A DNA stretch of 64,000 bases, taken from the NCBI GenBank assembly GCA_949752795.1, contig OX457057.1, positions 3,400,632-3,464,631 on the forward strand, in the 5' to 3' direction. Below, in pieces: positions 11,600-23,139 of the stretch. The DNA is from Hyperoodon ampullatus. Its lineage: Eukaryota; Chordata; Mammalia; Artiodactyla; Ziphiidae. The position numbers and the translations under genes are program-made. The notes under the pieces are model-generated. The model saw nothing but the letters and a program-made list of their open reading frames with translations, had not been told where the DNA came from and searched no databases. The first letter of the stretch is position 1. Each line of letters opens with the position of its first letter.

Positions 11600-11950
11600 G
11601 GAATGCTAAGTGCCTTCGGGTGTCTCTCCCCCTGTGCCCTCCCCCCCCACCCAGCTAAACCTTGAGCCGCATCCTTGGAGCTTCACACCTACTCTGTTGT
11701 CTCTATTCCCGCCCCTCCACCCTGTTGTTCAGCATCCCACGGACAAGGACCATCCCCTGCACTGCCATCCTGTACCCAGCATCCTGTATCCCGCACCCAG
11801 TGTCACCAGATCAACCTGTTTTCTTTGACTACCACTTTGACACTGCTTCTCGTTCAAAACCTTCATCAACTTCCTATTACCTGTGGGACAAAGTCATCTG
11901 AGCCAGGTCCCTGTGCTGCAGGAGACCCTCTCTAGTCTTTCCAATAGAGA
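11600..11950 (+). mobile_element. L2 LINE fragment
   Basis: The stretch 'aaaaccttcatcaacttcct', then 'attacctgtgggacaaagtc' and 'gagccaggtccctgtgct', matches the part of L2 that reads 'cttcagtggctccccattgcc…ggataaagtc'. The preceding pyrimidine-rich 240 bp fits upstream L2 but is much decayed. No coding potential. Confidence 0.5.
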
Positions 11951-14419
11951 GGCACGTGGCCCCTTTCCAGTGATGGGGAACCCTGTACACAGGGGCAGAG
12001 CGACCTTGGACCCAGACTTCTTAAAACCAGAGTTCAAGTTCAAAGTTCCCTAGGTTGACTCTTCCTTAAACAACTCCTGGTTAACGTGAGGGTTTCCAGC
12101 AAGCAGTACCCACCCAAACAGATGTCCTTCTAGAGGAAACAGTAGTAGAGATCAAGAAGGAAAAGTTTGTTTCCATGCCTGAGTTGTGGGAGTCTGTTAA
12201 GGGCAGTAGTTAATTGTATCCAAGTATCAGGATTAAAGTCAGAGTGCGCATAAAACAACGGTGACCCCACAAGGGCCACCCTCTGAGCTCATATTGTTCA
12301 CTTGGAGCTCACCTCGCCCTCAGCTGACTTGTAGACCTGCCTTGAACAGCTGATGAAAGATGCAAATCCCATGGAAAGATGCGTGTTTGTTCACCTTGGC
12401 CGCCTAAAGCTGGCCATCCCTGCACACAGGCAGCCAGAGGCCCTGACGCAGCTGACCAGCAGGTGTCTCCTATGTGGCCAGGAAATGGTTTCAACTTCCT
12501 GCAGTACCCTTCCCACTGCCTGGGCCCCTGTCACAGAGGTTAGCTGCCAGTGCCCAGGAGATGCACAAGGACATGGGTGCAGGAGAGGAATGGACACGTG
12601 GGAGGTGAAGCACGGCACTCCCATCCCTGGTCCATTCCCTCCTCCCATTAGCCAACCTCATGCCTGGAGGAGACAGCCCACTGCTGCCCCTCTGGGGAGG
12701 TGATTTGTATTCCAGCAAAGTTACCAAGGGACTCTGAATAGATGAAGATTCTGCTTAATATTTTTAGTAAAGATAACACTTTGCAGGACAAGTGCTTTTT
12801 AAAACTCAAAGATGGGGGATCTGGAGTGACATTTAAAAATGGAGCTGTTAGACAAGATTTTGCCGAAGCCCTGGTAAATGTCAAACATCTTATCAACTGG
12901 GGAAGCGGCAGGTGGGCTTGATTCCCCAAACCTGATTAAAACAGAAAGTACCTTTTGAATATTCGTTTCTGTTTCGTATTGTGGTAGGTGGGTGGAAGAG
13001 AAACAAAGGGAAAGAGAGTGGAGAGGGAGGGGAGGGAGCCTTGGGGGACTGGAGCATCAGTTTAGGTGTGTGTGCGCAGAGGAGGGAAAAACAACCCCAG
13101 AGGCCCAGAGGGGACAATGGCTTTTTTTGAGCAGAATAAATACTTTGAAGGACTAACACTGGAGAAATCGGAGTGGGGTGTCTGTGGCTGATTGGCTGAA
13201 GGGCTCTCTCTGGAGTAATTATGGCCTCGTGGGGAAGCATATTTTTGTTGGAAAACAAATTCTCCAGCATAGGGAAAGCATGTGATCTCTGATGGCATCC
13301 TAGTGGCTTCTCCTCCGGTCCAGTGGCTGGATTCTCACACTGAGCTGTGCTCTGAGCACACCAGTAACAAATTAGCACAGGGCCCCACTGAGCCCCTAGG
13401 TGGGGCTGTGCAAAGGACGGGGTGGTGGAGGTCCTGGGCCTTTGGGCTGTTGGGACTGACAAACAGTTGGCCAGCCTGCATCTCCAGCAGTGAACCAACC
13501 AGAAATCAATCCTACAATCAGGTGTGTTTGCCACCTGCTTCTGCACACAGATAATAAAGGAATGTTGGTGTGTGGCCAGAATTAATTGGGCCTCCAGGAT
13601 TGCACGTCCTGGCAGCCTGGTAAAGCTATCCTTAAGAGCCAGAGCCACAAAAACGGAGGGACCGGGGCTGATGTTTATTAAAAACCCTCGGGGTGTCTCC
13701 CAGAGCTGGGGAGCCAGCATGCACGGAGCTCTTGGAACCCATGCGTGGTGTCCCCGTGGCTCCGTTTCCGCTCCTCCAGGCACACCTGCTGCTCTGAAGA
13801 CATCCGGCACCCCTCAGCCCCTACACAGGTCGGGTCCCTTGCTCTAAAAAACAAGGTTCCGGTTGCCAATTCCAAACTCCCATGGGAGGGGCATCAGTGG
13901 CTCAGCGGGGTCCATGGTCAGCCAGGGTCCTCCCGTGGTCCCGTCAAGTGTGGTCAGAGAAGGGGTGAGTCACACAAAGGCTGCGGGCTCACCATGGGGT
14001 GGGCAGGTATCAGGAAGACTCTTGTCTGCTCTGGATGGACTAGAAACAAGGTCAGGTGTAGCCGATGGCCTCGGGGAGGCAGAGGGGACAAAGGGAGGCC
14101 TGACACTCACCCAGGGTCAGGTGGGAGCAGGGGGCGCTCTCCTGGAGACCCCGCGTGGGCTCAGAGCCCCTCCGTTCCCTCTGCTTCTCCTGCCCCGACG
14201 GTCCTCTCCTGGACCAGCCCGTTATTCACCTTGGCCGTGCGTTTTACAAGTCCACACCCCAGGGCCACCACTGGGCAGCTGGGCAGGGCTAAAGTCCCAG
14301 TGTCATCCTGGCTTCCCTTCCTCACCACTCACCCTGTCCCTCTGGGACTGTCTTGTCCACCACTGTGGTCTCACTGCCCGACAGCAGACTGTGCCTGAGC
14401 AGGCACTTGGGTCAGTCTG
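11951..14419. other. Unassigned sequence containing the longest open frame
   Basis: Unique-looking DNA with no repeat I recognise. A 306-codon minus-strand open frame (12893-13810) is the longest in the window. Its translation is rich in Pro, Ser, Cys and His, has no recognisable domain, and overlaps sizeable frames on the opposite strand, so I do not call it a gene. The sequence around 13120-13280 and 13550-13680 is repeat-free and could hold conserved noncoding elements, which I cannot judge without alignment. Confidence 0.4.
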
Positions 14420-14800
14420 CTTGGTCCATTGTCACCAAGCAACACAGACTGGGTGGTTTAAACAGCTCAGATAAGGGCTGCTTATTTCTCCCAGTCCTGG
14501 AGCCTGGACGTCTGAGATCAAGGTGTCAGCAGGGTGGGTTCCTCCTGAGGCCTCCCTCCTTAGCATGTAGACAGCTGTCTTCTCCCTGTGTTCTCAAGTG
14601 GTCATCCCTCTCTGTGAGTCTGTGTCCTGATGTCCTCTTCTTATAAAGACACCAGTTATATGGGATTTGGACCCGACCCTCTGACCCATTTTACCTTAAC
14701 TACCTTTGTAAGGACCTATCTCCAATACAGTCACGTTATGAGGCTCTGGGGGTCAGGACTTCAACCTATAACCATGGTGTGGGCACAACTCAGCTCATGG
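14420..14800 (-). mobile_element. MLT1-type MaLR LTR
   Basis: Antisense MLT1 signature across most of the LTR: 'acacagactgggtggtttaa', 'tctgagatcaaggtgtcagc', 'tcctcttcttataaagacac', 'ttaccttaactacctttgta', 'ctatctccaatacagtcacg' and 'gtcaggacttcaacctata'. The internal region is absent, consistent with a solo or broken LTR. Ends are approximate. Confidence 0.75.
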
Positions 14801-17800
14801 CAACTCAGTCAAGGGTCACTAAGAACTGGAGACTCCATCTTGGTCTCACTTGCCATCAATACGAGATGCGGGCAGTACAGCAGGAGCTCATGCGCTCAAA
14901 GCCCACCTATTTACCTGGGGGGGGGTCTGTACCTGCTCCCCAAACACAAGCTTCTCTCTGATGCTACTTTGATGCCCTGATCGGATCCCCAGAAGGATAA
15001 GTGATCCCAGGACAGTGAGGTGTGTGGTCAGGTGAGTCTGCTATGGCAATGGTGGACTTCGCAAGTAAACAGTGAAACAAAAACATGTCAAATTCTAAAC
15101 CCACGTTCACATCATACACAGGTATTACAGACATGCTTGTGAACATCATTGGTGATGACATTGTGATCTTTTGTCAACTCAGACGAATGTTATCTGGTTG
15201 CACAGAGTAGTTACCCCCATAAAGGCAGGGACCGTAGACTAGCAGAAGGCTTGCTCGTTGTGGGTGGACTCCTGGTTGTAGACGAAGCTAATGTGTTTTC
15301 CGCCACAAAGACCTTGTCCTGCGGTGAAATCGTCACACGTCCTGCACACGGGCTCAGGCCATTCAATAACACACAGTGCTAGGAAAACAGCAATTGTCAA
15401 TATAATTCTCTCAACTGCCCACACAGAGGACAAGAGGGACAGGCAGCCAGACAGGATTAAGCAACCTGTCCTGAGCCCTGGAGTGCGTGGCAATGCTGCT
15501 TATCCAAAGCTGTTGTGATGCTCCCATCCTTTCAATGCACTTTTTGAGCTTCTCCGAGGAAATTGAGTATTTTTCTGCTCTGCGGTTTCTGATGTGGAAA
15601 TTGCTCATGTTCTTAATGTCACATTAAGTGATAAAATGACATGCAGGTTTACAATCGGATATGATCTGGGTGATGCACGGAAGCGTGCGAGAATTCTTTT
15701 TGAATTTGAGAACCGTGGCTCTGACTTTGCAGCACGGACCGATACTTTTTAAATGAGCTTTTGAACTTCACTTTAAGATGAGTCTCGTCACACACAACCT
15801 GAATACATTAGGAGTGACTGAACGTGAAACTGTCACCATCGTATCATTTTCTCCTCATTTCTGACTCTGAGTCCCTGTGGCAAAGTCTCCGGCCGGATTA
15901 CTTTTTTCCGCCTCTGGCTTTATCAGCCTCTGTGTTGATTTCTTCTCTTTGGGGGATTTCTTTTTTTTTTTTTTTTTTTTTTGAGGCAATGGCTATTTAA
16001 AGAGCTAGCCAAAATATGAGTCCTGCTTTTCTTTGACTGCTGTGTTTTTCTCCCCTTCCTCTACTGATCCCAAGGAAACACAATGGCTGGAATGATATTA
16101 GAAAACTTCTAGAAGTTTCTTCTTCTGGTTTGTGTATTTGTTACTATAATCGTTTGCTGACAGTTTAGAAACACATCCACATTTTTCAATCCAGAGAAAA
16201 TAAACTCAGATAATATTAAAACAAGGTAATACTTAAATAATGCAGAACGGTAGGGCCCATCCATCTGCAGAGAGGAGGATGAGCTTTTCCCGGGGCCCCT
16301 GATGGAGTATTTGTGGCTGGCGCGTTACCTGCTGGGCGGCGGAGCTGCTGCAGGGAAGGAGGGGGTTAGCCACACCCCTGCCCTTGAAGGGAGGAGGGAA
16401 GCTGAGCCCCAAACCTGAATTTCCCAAAGGTAGAAAATGATGAGCGCCCCCAAAAGGGGCCTTGCAAAGCACCTGCAGTTCAGAAAAGGGCTCCAGAGCC
16501 TGGAGTCTTTACCAAAAGGAAGGTGAGGGGACGAAAAGCTACATTTAAAATTTTTCGATAATTCTTTATATATCATTGGTTGTTAAACAGATTTTCCAGG
16601 AAGCTAGGTGTTTCCTGGCTTCTGAAATGGGTGTGTGTTACCTGAAGCCACACCTACCAGGGAGCTCCATTCTGCGCTCTCCTGGGGCGCCCCCCGTTTG
16701 AGGTGACCCTGTCCTGGGAGACATACCCCTTGGGGTAGTGACCTTTTGGAATGAGGAAGGAGGCATCTTCTGCAACTTGGGCAGAAATCGGAAGAGGATT
16801 CTTAGGGAAAGAGTTTGGGATATACAGAACGTAGACTTCTTTTTAAAATCAATGACAGATTTCCAAGGGAAACAGATGGCACGTTCAGAATGGGTATTTG
16901 AGGAGAATTTAGGAAAAAGACTTTTCACAAAGGCGTGGGCAGGGTCCTGGGCTAGTAACAGCTGGTTTCTGGGCCTGAAGGGAAGGAACACGTAGCTCCG
17001 GGAACCCAGAGAGACAGAGAGAAAGGTCAGGAGAGGCTCCTGGTGGAAGTGATGTCTTCATCCAAGGGTCCCCACTAGCATACAGTGACCCTGAGAGGAA
17101 GCCAGTGGAATAAATACCCCAACCTCCCCTTCTGCCCCATATCCTGCAAGTGTCCCCTGATGGCCAAGCCCAACCGGATGGCCAAGGGCATGGGGTCCAC
17201 AAATGTAGGGCAGCCTCCCTGTAGGGGGAGAACAGAGGAGAACACGTCACAAGGGGTCAAGGAAGGTATCCGCAGATGGTGATATTCAGACTTCCCTTCC
17301 ACTCCTCGGGTCACTTTTTCCTCGTTTCTTCTTGGAGTCTTTCTCTTCCCATCCCTTAAGTGCTATAGTTCTTGGGAGCCCAACCTCAGCCCTGTTTCTC
17401 TCTGCGTATTCTCCTCTTGTCTTGTGTTTCTAACTGCCGCAAACACGCAGGTGACTCTGATGCCTGCACCTTCAACTTTAGCTCCTCTTTGTGAGTCAAA
17501 GAGCCACAAGTCTGATTGCCAATCAGAGCACCACCTGGGTGTCCCCAAGCCACTGTGTACACAAGCAGTGTGTCTGAAACTCTGCCACCTCCAGCTCTCT
17601 GCCTGGTTAGAAGCTCAAGTTCACCTCTGTTCCTTAATTTCTCCATAACCCACACCTAGTGAGTTACTTCCTTTTGTCTCCATTGCTTGTGTGCAGTCTG
17701 GGGCTTTCTCCTCTCCACTCCCACCTGCACGGTCTCGGGTAGGTCCCTGGGCCTTTCATAAGGCGGTGGACACAGTCATGGTCATGTCTCCTGATATCAC

Positions 17801-17939
17801 ACTTCTGCTAAACAGGAAATAAGTTTCACAGTATATGAAAAGTTCCTATAAAACTTGCATATGAACTTCAAGAAAAATAATTTGTATGAACGGAAGTTAA
17901 AGAATAAAATGCTGTGAGTCATTCACTTTATGAAGTTTG
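14801..17939. other. Unassigned sequence, no gene seen
   Basis: About 3.1 kb with no named repeat except a T run at about 15960-15982. GC-moderate, mostly unique-looking. Frames of 60-117 codons occur on both strands without motifs. It may contain conserved noncoding DNA (e.g. 15700-15960), which needs cross-species alignment to tell. Confidence 0.4.
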
Positions 17940-18102
17940 ATTAGCATGAGGGAACTTTTGGGGTGATGGACGTGTTGTAACGTCTTGATGGCAGTGGTAG
18001 ATGCCTGGGTAAATACACCTGTCAAAAGTCACCCACTGTGCCTTTAAAATGTGTTCGTGACATAGCATGTAAATTACACCTCAAAAAGGTTGATTTTTTA
18101 AA
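17940..18102 (+). mobile_element. Old L1 3' UTR fragment
   Basis: Recognisable old L1 3' UTR order: 'gagggaacttttggggtgat', 'ggacgtgttgtaacgtcttg', 'gtggtagatgcctgggtaaa', 'cacctgtcaaaagtcaccca' and 'gtaaattacacctcaaaaag'. It ends in a short A-containing stretch. Too diverged for a target duplication to be visible. Confidence 0.7.
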
Positions 18103-19243
18103 AGTTCATTAGATCAGGTTCAAGGTAAGCCCTGATTCTAGCATTACACCCACATTCACTTGCATTCTTAAGCTCCTGAACTAGTTAGAGGGATCACTGC
18201 TCACTTCCATGAAAAAAGGTCTCCAGATCTCAGTGGCCTGTACAAGACCTTTGTGTTTTGCTCATGTCCTGCTGGGTTCAAAGACAGCCTTCCAAGTGCT
18301 GAGTCAGGGAGCCGGTCTCCTCTCATTCCATCCTGCGGTCGTACTGTTTGCTGGGACCTCAGAGCCCTTGCTTTGCATCCAGCCAACAGCCAGGAGAAGA
18401 GAGAGAATCACACAGACATTTTAGAAGCCAGGTCTGGAAGTGTGAAACATAACATCCACCCACACCCCAGTGGCCAAAATGAGTCAGATGGTCCCACCCA
18501 GATGTCAGGGGGCTGTAGGTGTCTGTACATCAGTAGGGGAAGAGATGTGGTGAACCTGTCCCACTGTCCCCACTTCAGGCTTCTGGACAGGGACATAGCA
18601 GATGGAGTGAGAGGCATGTCTTTGGTTCCTGGGAACTGTAGAGAAGCCAGAGTGTCATTTATCTAAAACACACCCCCAAGCTGTACATGCCTTTCAACTA
18701 CAAGAGTCTGTGACTGCAGTAGAAGGGGTGCCTATGCCGGGGGGCACATATCCTACATGTGAGGACCATCTGCCATGTGTCCCAGGGACGGGCTGAGAGT
18801 GTCCAGCTGCAGCTCCAAGCTTCTGCCCACGCTCACCATCTGCTGGAAAGGGGACTAAACAATCTGGCTGCCCCGTGGAAGTTGGGTTGGAGGAGCAAAG
18901 AGCAGAAGCAGGAGATCAGCTGGGGCAGCAGAGGCTGCCGAGCATTCGCAGAGTCCATGCTGTGGATGTAGCAGCAGCACCTCAAGAACACCGCCCCTGG
19001 ACACTGGCATTTGACAGAAGGGGGTTATGGCCACAGACCTCTAGGGATACCCCTTTCACCTTTCATGGCTCCATCGCTCACCATGAGGTCAGTGGCTCAA
19101 GAGACAGGAAGTTCTCCTTTGGGGATGACACACAGGGGAGAGAAGTTTCAGGAGGAGGATGTGGGGTCCCTCCTCTCCCTTGTCTTAATTTGGTCCATAG
19201 ATGGCTGTATTAATCCTGCTTTTAATTTTCTGTATCTTATGAC
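18103..19243. other. Unassigned sequence, no gene seen
   Basis: No supported gene. 18190-18490 has features vaguely reminiscent of old LTR sequence but not enough to name. Overlapping frames of 61-137 codons carry no recognisable domain. Confidence 0.4.
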
Positions 19244-19252
19244 ACTCTGACA

Positions 19253-19256
<4 letters not shown>

Positions 19257-19294
<38 letters not shown>

Positions 19295-19484
19295 GGTACG
19301 CGGGCCTCTCACTGTTGTGGCCTCTCCCGTTGCGGAGCACAGGCTCCGGATGCGCAGGCTCAGCAGCCATGGCTCACGGGCCCAGCCGCTCCGCGGCATA
19401 TGGGATCCTCCCAGACCGGGGCACGAACCCGTATCCCCTGCATCGGCAGGCGGACTCTCAACCACTGCGCCACCAGGGAGGCCC
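19257..19484 (-). mobile_element. CHR SINE (cetacean type), antisense
   Basis: Full-length element on the minus strand: a T run of about 36 bases (up to 19292, the A tail), then 'gcggtacgcgggcctctcac', body, and head at 19470-19484 ('ccaccagggaggccc' = reverse of 'gggcctccctggtgg'). Target duplications 'actctgacatctt' lie at 19244-19256 and 19485-19497. It is the first of three insertions stacked on the same short target. Frames here are translations of the SINE. Confidence 0.95.
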
Positions 19485-19506
19485 ACTCTGACATCTTAAA
19501 AATCTT

Positions 19507-19987
19507 CTTTTGTTTTGTAAATAAGTTCATTTAGATCATTTTTTTAGACTCCACGTTTAAGTGATATCATATGATATTTGTCTTTCTCTACGTGGCTTAC
19601 TTCACTCAGTATGATAATCTCTAGGTCCATCCATGTTGCTGCAAGTGACACAATTTCATTCCTTTTTAGGACTGAGTAATATTCCATTGTATATATGTAC
19701 CACATCTTCTTTATCCATTCATCTGTCCATGGACATTTAGGTTGGTTCCATGTCTTGGCTATTGTAAATAGTGCTGCAGTGAACATTGGGGTGCATGTAT
19801 ATTTTCAAATTATGGTTTTCTCTGGGTCTATGCCTAGGAGTGGGATTGCTGGACCATATGGTAGCTCTACTTTTAGTTTTGTAAGGAACATCCATTGTGT
19901 TCTCCATAGTGGCTGCACCAATTTACATTCCTGCCGACAGTGTAGGAGGGTTCCCTTTCCTCCACACCCTCTCTAGCATTTATGGTT
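19507..19987 (-). mobile_element. L1 ORF2 fragment lacking its 3' end, with target duplication
   Basis: Antisense L1 ORF2 C-terminal sequence: 'gtaaataagttcatttagat', 'cttacttcactcagtatgat', 'ggtccatccatgttgctgca', 'ttatccattcatctgtccat' and 'gagtgggattgctggaccat'. It is bounded by 18-bp direct repeats 'tgacatcttaaaaatctt' at 19489-19506 and 19988-20005. The 3' UTR and poly(A) are missing: the left end starts about 400 bp inside the normal L1 3' end. Coding capacity is lost. Confidence 0.88.
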
Positions 19988-20009
19988 TGACATCTTAAAA
20001 ATCTTACTA

Positions 20010-20223
20010 GGGCTTCCCTGGTGGCGCAGTGGTTGAGAGTCCACCTACCGATGCAGGGGACGCGGGTTCATGCCCCGGTCCGGGAAGATCCCACATGCCG
20101 CGGAGCAGCGAGTCCCGTGAGCCATGGCCGCTGAGCCTGTGCGTCCGGAGCCTGTGCTCCACAGCGGGAGAGGCCACAACAGTGAGAGACCCGCGTACTG
20201 CAAAAAAAAAATAATAATAATAA
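20010..20223 (+). mobile_element. CHR SINE (cetacean type)
   Basis: Plus-strand full-length copy: head 'gggcttccctggtggcgcag', B-box-like 'gggttcatgccc', body to 'gacccgcgtactgc', and tail A10 followed by (ATA)n. The flanks 'aaaatcttactag' (about 19998-20009) and 'aaaattcttactgg' (from about 20222) look like diverged target duplications. It sits in the right-hand target duplication of the preceding L1. Confidence 0.93.
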
Positions 20224-20670
20224 AATTCTTACTGGCTGGGAAGAGACTCCTCCCAGGGCTCACCAAATCTGGAAGACAACAAAGGGCATGCCTTTCAGAT
20301 GCAAACCAGCCAAACTCTGATCTATCCCCCCGTCACCCCCTTCCTCTAAATCTCACACACAAGCCAGTATTTCCCCTGCCCTAGATCACCCCAGGTCAGG
20401 CTCCAGGCAACTAGAGGCCACCCCTAAAATCCAAAGACCACCCAAATTACTCAAACTGGCCAGTCCTACGCTGTGGCCCCTGCCCTGCCCTTCCCGTGAA
20501 AACCCCAAGAAAGGCCACGGCCTAGATTTTCCCATTCATTCCTGCTTCTGCCTCTGGGCCATGACCTGGTGCTACCCATGTGGCCCTACAAGGTGTGATG
20601 TCATCTTCTCTTGGGAGATGTCAACAATGCATCTTCTCTCAATGGCATTGGCCCCTCCATATGGTATCAC
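20224..20670 (+). mobile_element. Possible ERV1-type LTR remnant (uncertain)
   Basis: The order 'gaccacccaaattactcaaa', 'ctggccagtcctacgctgtg', 'cgtgaaaaccccaagaaagg', then 'tgatgtcatcttctcttggg' and 'caacaatgcatcttctctca' looks like U3/R of a class I LTR with a decayed AATAAA. I cannot place the ends or a target duplication, so this is a low-confidence call. Confidence 0.3.
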
Positions 20671-21139
20671 TCAGTCACACCCATTAATTAAAATCCTGAA
20701 GGTACAAATTGAGCAAGGGTCAGTTAATCCTTTCTACAACTCTACCACCATCACTGTTACAGGGGAGGTGATGCTGTGAGTCCTTACTCCACCCTCCTTC
20801 CAAAGCCTGACTAAGTGTCATGTCTCACCTGGGAGTCTGTTACATGCATTCTATTCACTATCATCCTAAAATCCAACTGTTCGGCTCTGTCTTTGCTCCC
20901 CACCCCTGATTAAGCGCAGTGTCAAGGTGGCCAGGCACCCCACTCCCTGACTGCCTTGGCCACGTGCACATCTTCTGTGGACTTCATATCAGTGAGCCAT
21001 TAGCTAGAGAGCAGCACATTGTATTGTTAATGAATTTACCGATTCCACTGCACATCTACAGATCTCTCAGTCCTTTTCAGAGCAATTCTGCAGCTTCCCA
21101 TGTGGTCCTAAGAATACCCGTGTGGGTCTTCAGAGCAGG
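20671..21139. other. Unassigned sequence, no gene seen
   Basis: No repeat or exon recognised between the possible LTR and the MIR fragment. Confidence 0.4.
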
Positions 21140-21240
21140 CACTCTTACTTCTGCCTGATTTATGGAGAAGTAAGAACCAGAGTGTGAGTTGCTGGCCCAG
21201 GGACACACAGCTGGTCAGTAACAGTGCCAGGAACACACCT
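21140..21240 (+). mobile_element. MIR SINE fragment
   Basis: Decayed core and 3' half of MIR: 'tgatttatggagaagtaag', 'ttgctggcccagggacacac' and 'agctggtcagtaacagtgcc', matching the 'gcccaaggtcacacagctagtaa' region of MIR. Confidence 0.6.
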
Positions 21241-21639
21241 GCATATCCTTCCCTTTCTCTCAAGCTTGGTATTTGTTTTTATCCAAATACACATCCACAC
21301 ATCCATGAAAGAAGGGTGATAAAGGAGAGTTGAAAAATCATGCTTCACTGTTTGTCTTGCTGGAAGGTACCACAGCTTTGCCTACGATTTGTTCAATCGC
21401 AGGGACTTGTTCTAGGCTTTGTGGTTACAAACGTACAGAGAACAGAGCAACCAGCACCCACAGGTTTCAGGGTCTCATGGGCAAGAAAGGCTACAACCAC
21501 GTGGCAACTCATACCCACAGCCACAGCTGGGACAGGTGTTCTGCTGCAAAGAACACTGTGACATGTGGTCATCGAGGGCCAGGGCCTCACCTGTGCAGGT
21601 ATGGAGAGATGTGTTCCTGGGGAAGAGATGTGTCATAGA

Positions 21640-22020
21640 AACCTGAAGCCTGGGGAATGAGTGGCTAGGCAAAGGGGAGATGAGAGAGGTAGGTAGAAGG
21701 AAGGAGTATCCCAGGCAAGGAGGGAGGGTTCAGAAGCCCCTTGTGGCAGGAGAAAACGTGTGGCCCCAGAAACCCCAGGGGACAGCCAGGAGGACTGCAA
21801 CAGAGAACAAGGGAGCGATGGAGGGGAGTGTGGCCTGAGGAGAGGGCAGAGCCGTCAAGCAAGACCCTGGAGGCCATGCCCAGCAATTCGGTCTCTGTTC
21901 TAAGACTAGTTGGATGTCTGGGAACATTTTAAACAAATGAGATGATCTGATCACAGTTGCATTGAGGAAAGTGCATGTTTTCTCCTCTGAGATGGATGGA
22001 GGAGGCAAGACTGAGAACTA
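21640..22020 (+). mobile_element. L2 LINE fragment
   Basis: Purine-rich run with the L2 internal signature: 'aggaaggagtatcccaggca', 'agaccctggaggccatgccc', then 'atgagatgatctgatcacag' (cf. gtgacatgatctgattt). Heavily decayed, no coding potential; edges are uncertain. The 400 bp before it (21241-21639) holds nothing I recognise. Confidence 0.5.
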
Positions 22021-22284
22021 AGATGTTGGATAAAAGGCTGAGGGCAGGATCCGGGCCGGAGCTGATGCCGGTGTATCTAGACAACCCAGGAACCTCACAA
22101 AGACCACCGAGAACCCTGCCTCTGAGGGCGGGTGGCCGTGGCTTCCCAGGAGCTCCTCAAAACATATGGCACCCACACAAAATTAACATTCAGGGGTGCC
22201 GCTCCTCCAACTGCACTGGCACACCTGTGGGGACCTCCAGCGGCTCACCCACTCTGCGGGTGATAGATGGCTCTGGAAGGAAAG

Positions 22285-22402
22285 GAAACCGATGTTCCAA
22301 ATGGAGGTGACCAGTTTAATTTGCAGCTTCTAAATCTGTTCAGATACAGTGTTCTGTCATTAAAGATTCATTTAGACTTATCTTAATAGGAAACAATATA
22401 AC
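22285..22402 (+). repeat. Unclassified ancient repeat, copy 1
   Basis: About 118 bp that matches 31988-32105 in direct orientation. The best part (22311-22402) is about 84% identical by eye, with exact blocks such as 'gttctgtcattaaa', 'attcatttag' and 'ggaaacaatataac'. I do not recognise the family. It may be an old mammalian repeat or a duplicated noncoding element. No coding potential is evident. Confidence 0.7.
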
Positions 22403-22645
22403 TCGACCAGACCCATGAAAGACAAATCGCCCTTCGTCAGGAGAAATCTTAAGGCAAGAGATGTAACTTTCCATCGTTTGATCCTGTAGTTAATTTCCGC
22501 ATAGCTGACGGGGCTTCGCTGCATTCACGATGACGAGAGCTCTCAGGCTGTCCTTCTCTCCAATGCTCTACAACCAACAACATGAATTTAGGCTCTTGGG
22601 CAAATAGGAGGACCATTGGTACCAGCTTTAAGAATTGCTCAGATA

Positions 22646-22861
22646 CATATACACACTACTATAAATAAAATAGATAACTAATGGGCTCCTGCTGTAGAGC
22701 ACAGGGAACTCTCCTCAATCCTCTGTAATGACCTGTATGGGAAAAGAATCCAAAAAGAGTGGATATATGTATATGTATAACTGATTCACTTTGCTGCACA
22801 GCAGAAACTAACACAGCATTTTAAGTCAACTATACTCCAATAAAAATTAAAAAAAAAAAAA
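22646..22861 (+). mobile_element. L1 3' end, 5'-truncated
   Basis: Typical young cetartiodactyl L1 3' terminus: 'cacactactataaataaaat', 'ctcctgctgtagagcacagg', 'tcctctgtaatgacctgtat', 'actaacacagcattttaagt' and 'actccaataaaaatt' plus an A tail (22848-22862). The flanks 'aagaattgctcagata' (22630-22645) and 'aagaatgggtcagata' (22861-22876) are a slightly diverged 16-bp target duplication. Noncoding. Confidence 0.92.
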
Positions 22862-23139
22862 AGAATGGGTCAGATAGCAAGTCGTGGAACCAAGGGAGTT
22901 TACAGGTTAAATATCATTGATTCCACATCACTCCTTGATTGTAAGAATGGAGAAAACCACAAAGCAAAGGAGAAAATGACCGAAATGAGTCCCCTAAGTT
23001 ATATAGCTGCAAATATGCCCTAAGGAAATTCCAGCTGTGAGGTATATGGTAGCTTCCAGGGCCTTGGGCTTCCAGGGTCACTGTATTCTTTGTAAACTCC
23101 TACAAGCGGAGGCAGCATAATTTAGGGTAAAGTGTATAG

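Noticed and set aside
15960..15982. T run as a transcription terminator or SINE tail
   Set aside because: No SINE, L1 or pol III gene is attached on either side; T runs alone are common in mammalian DNA.
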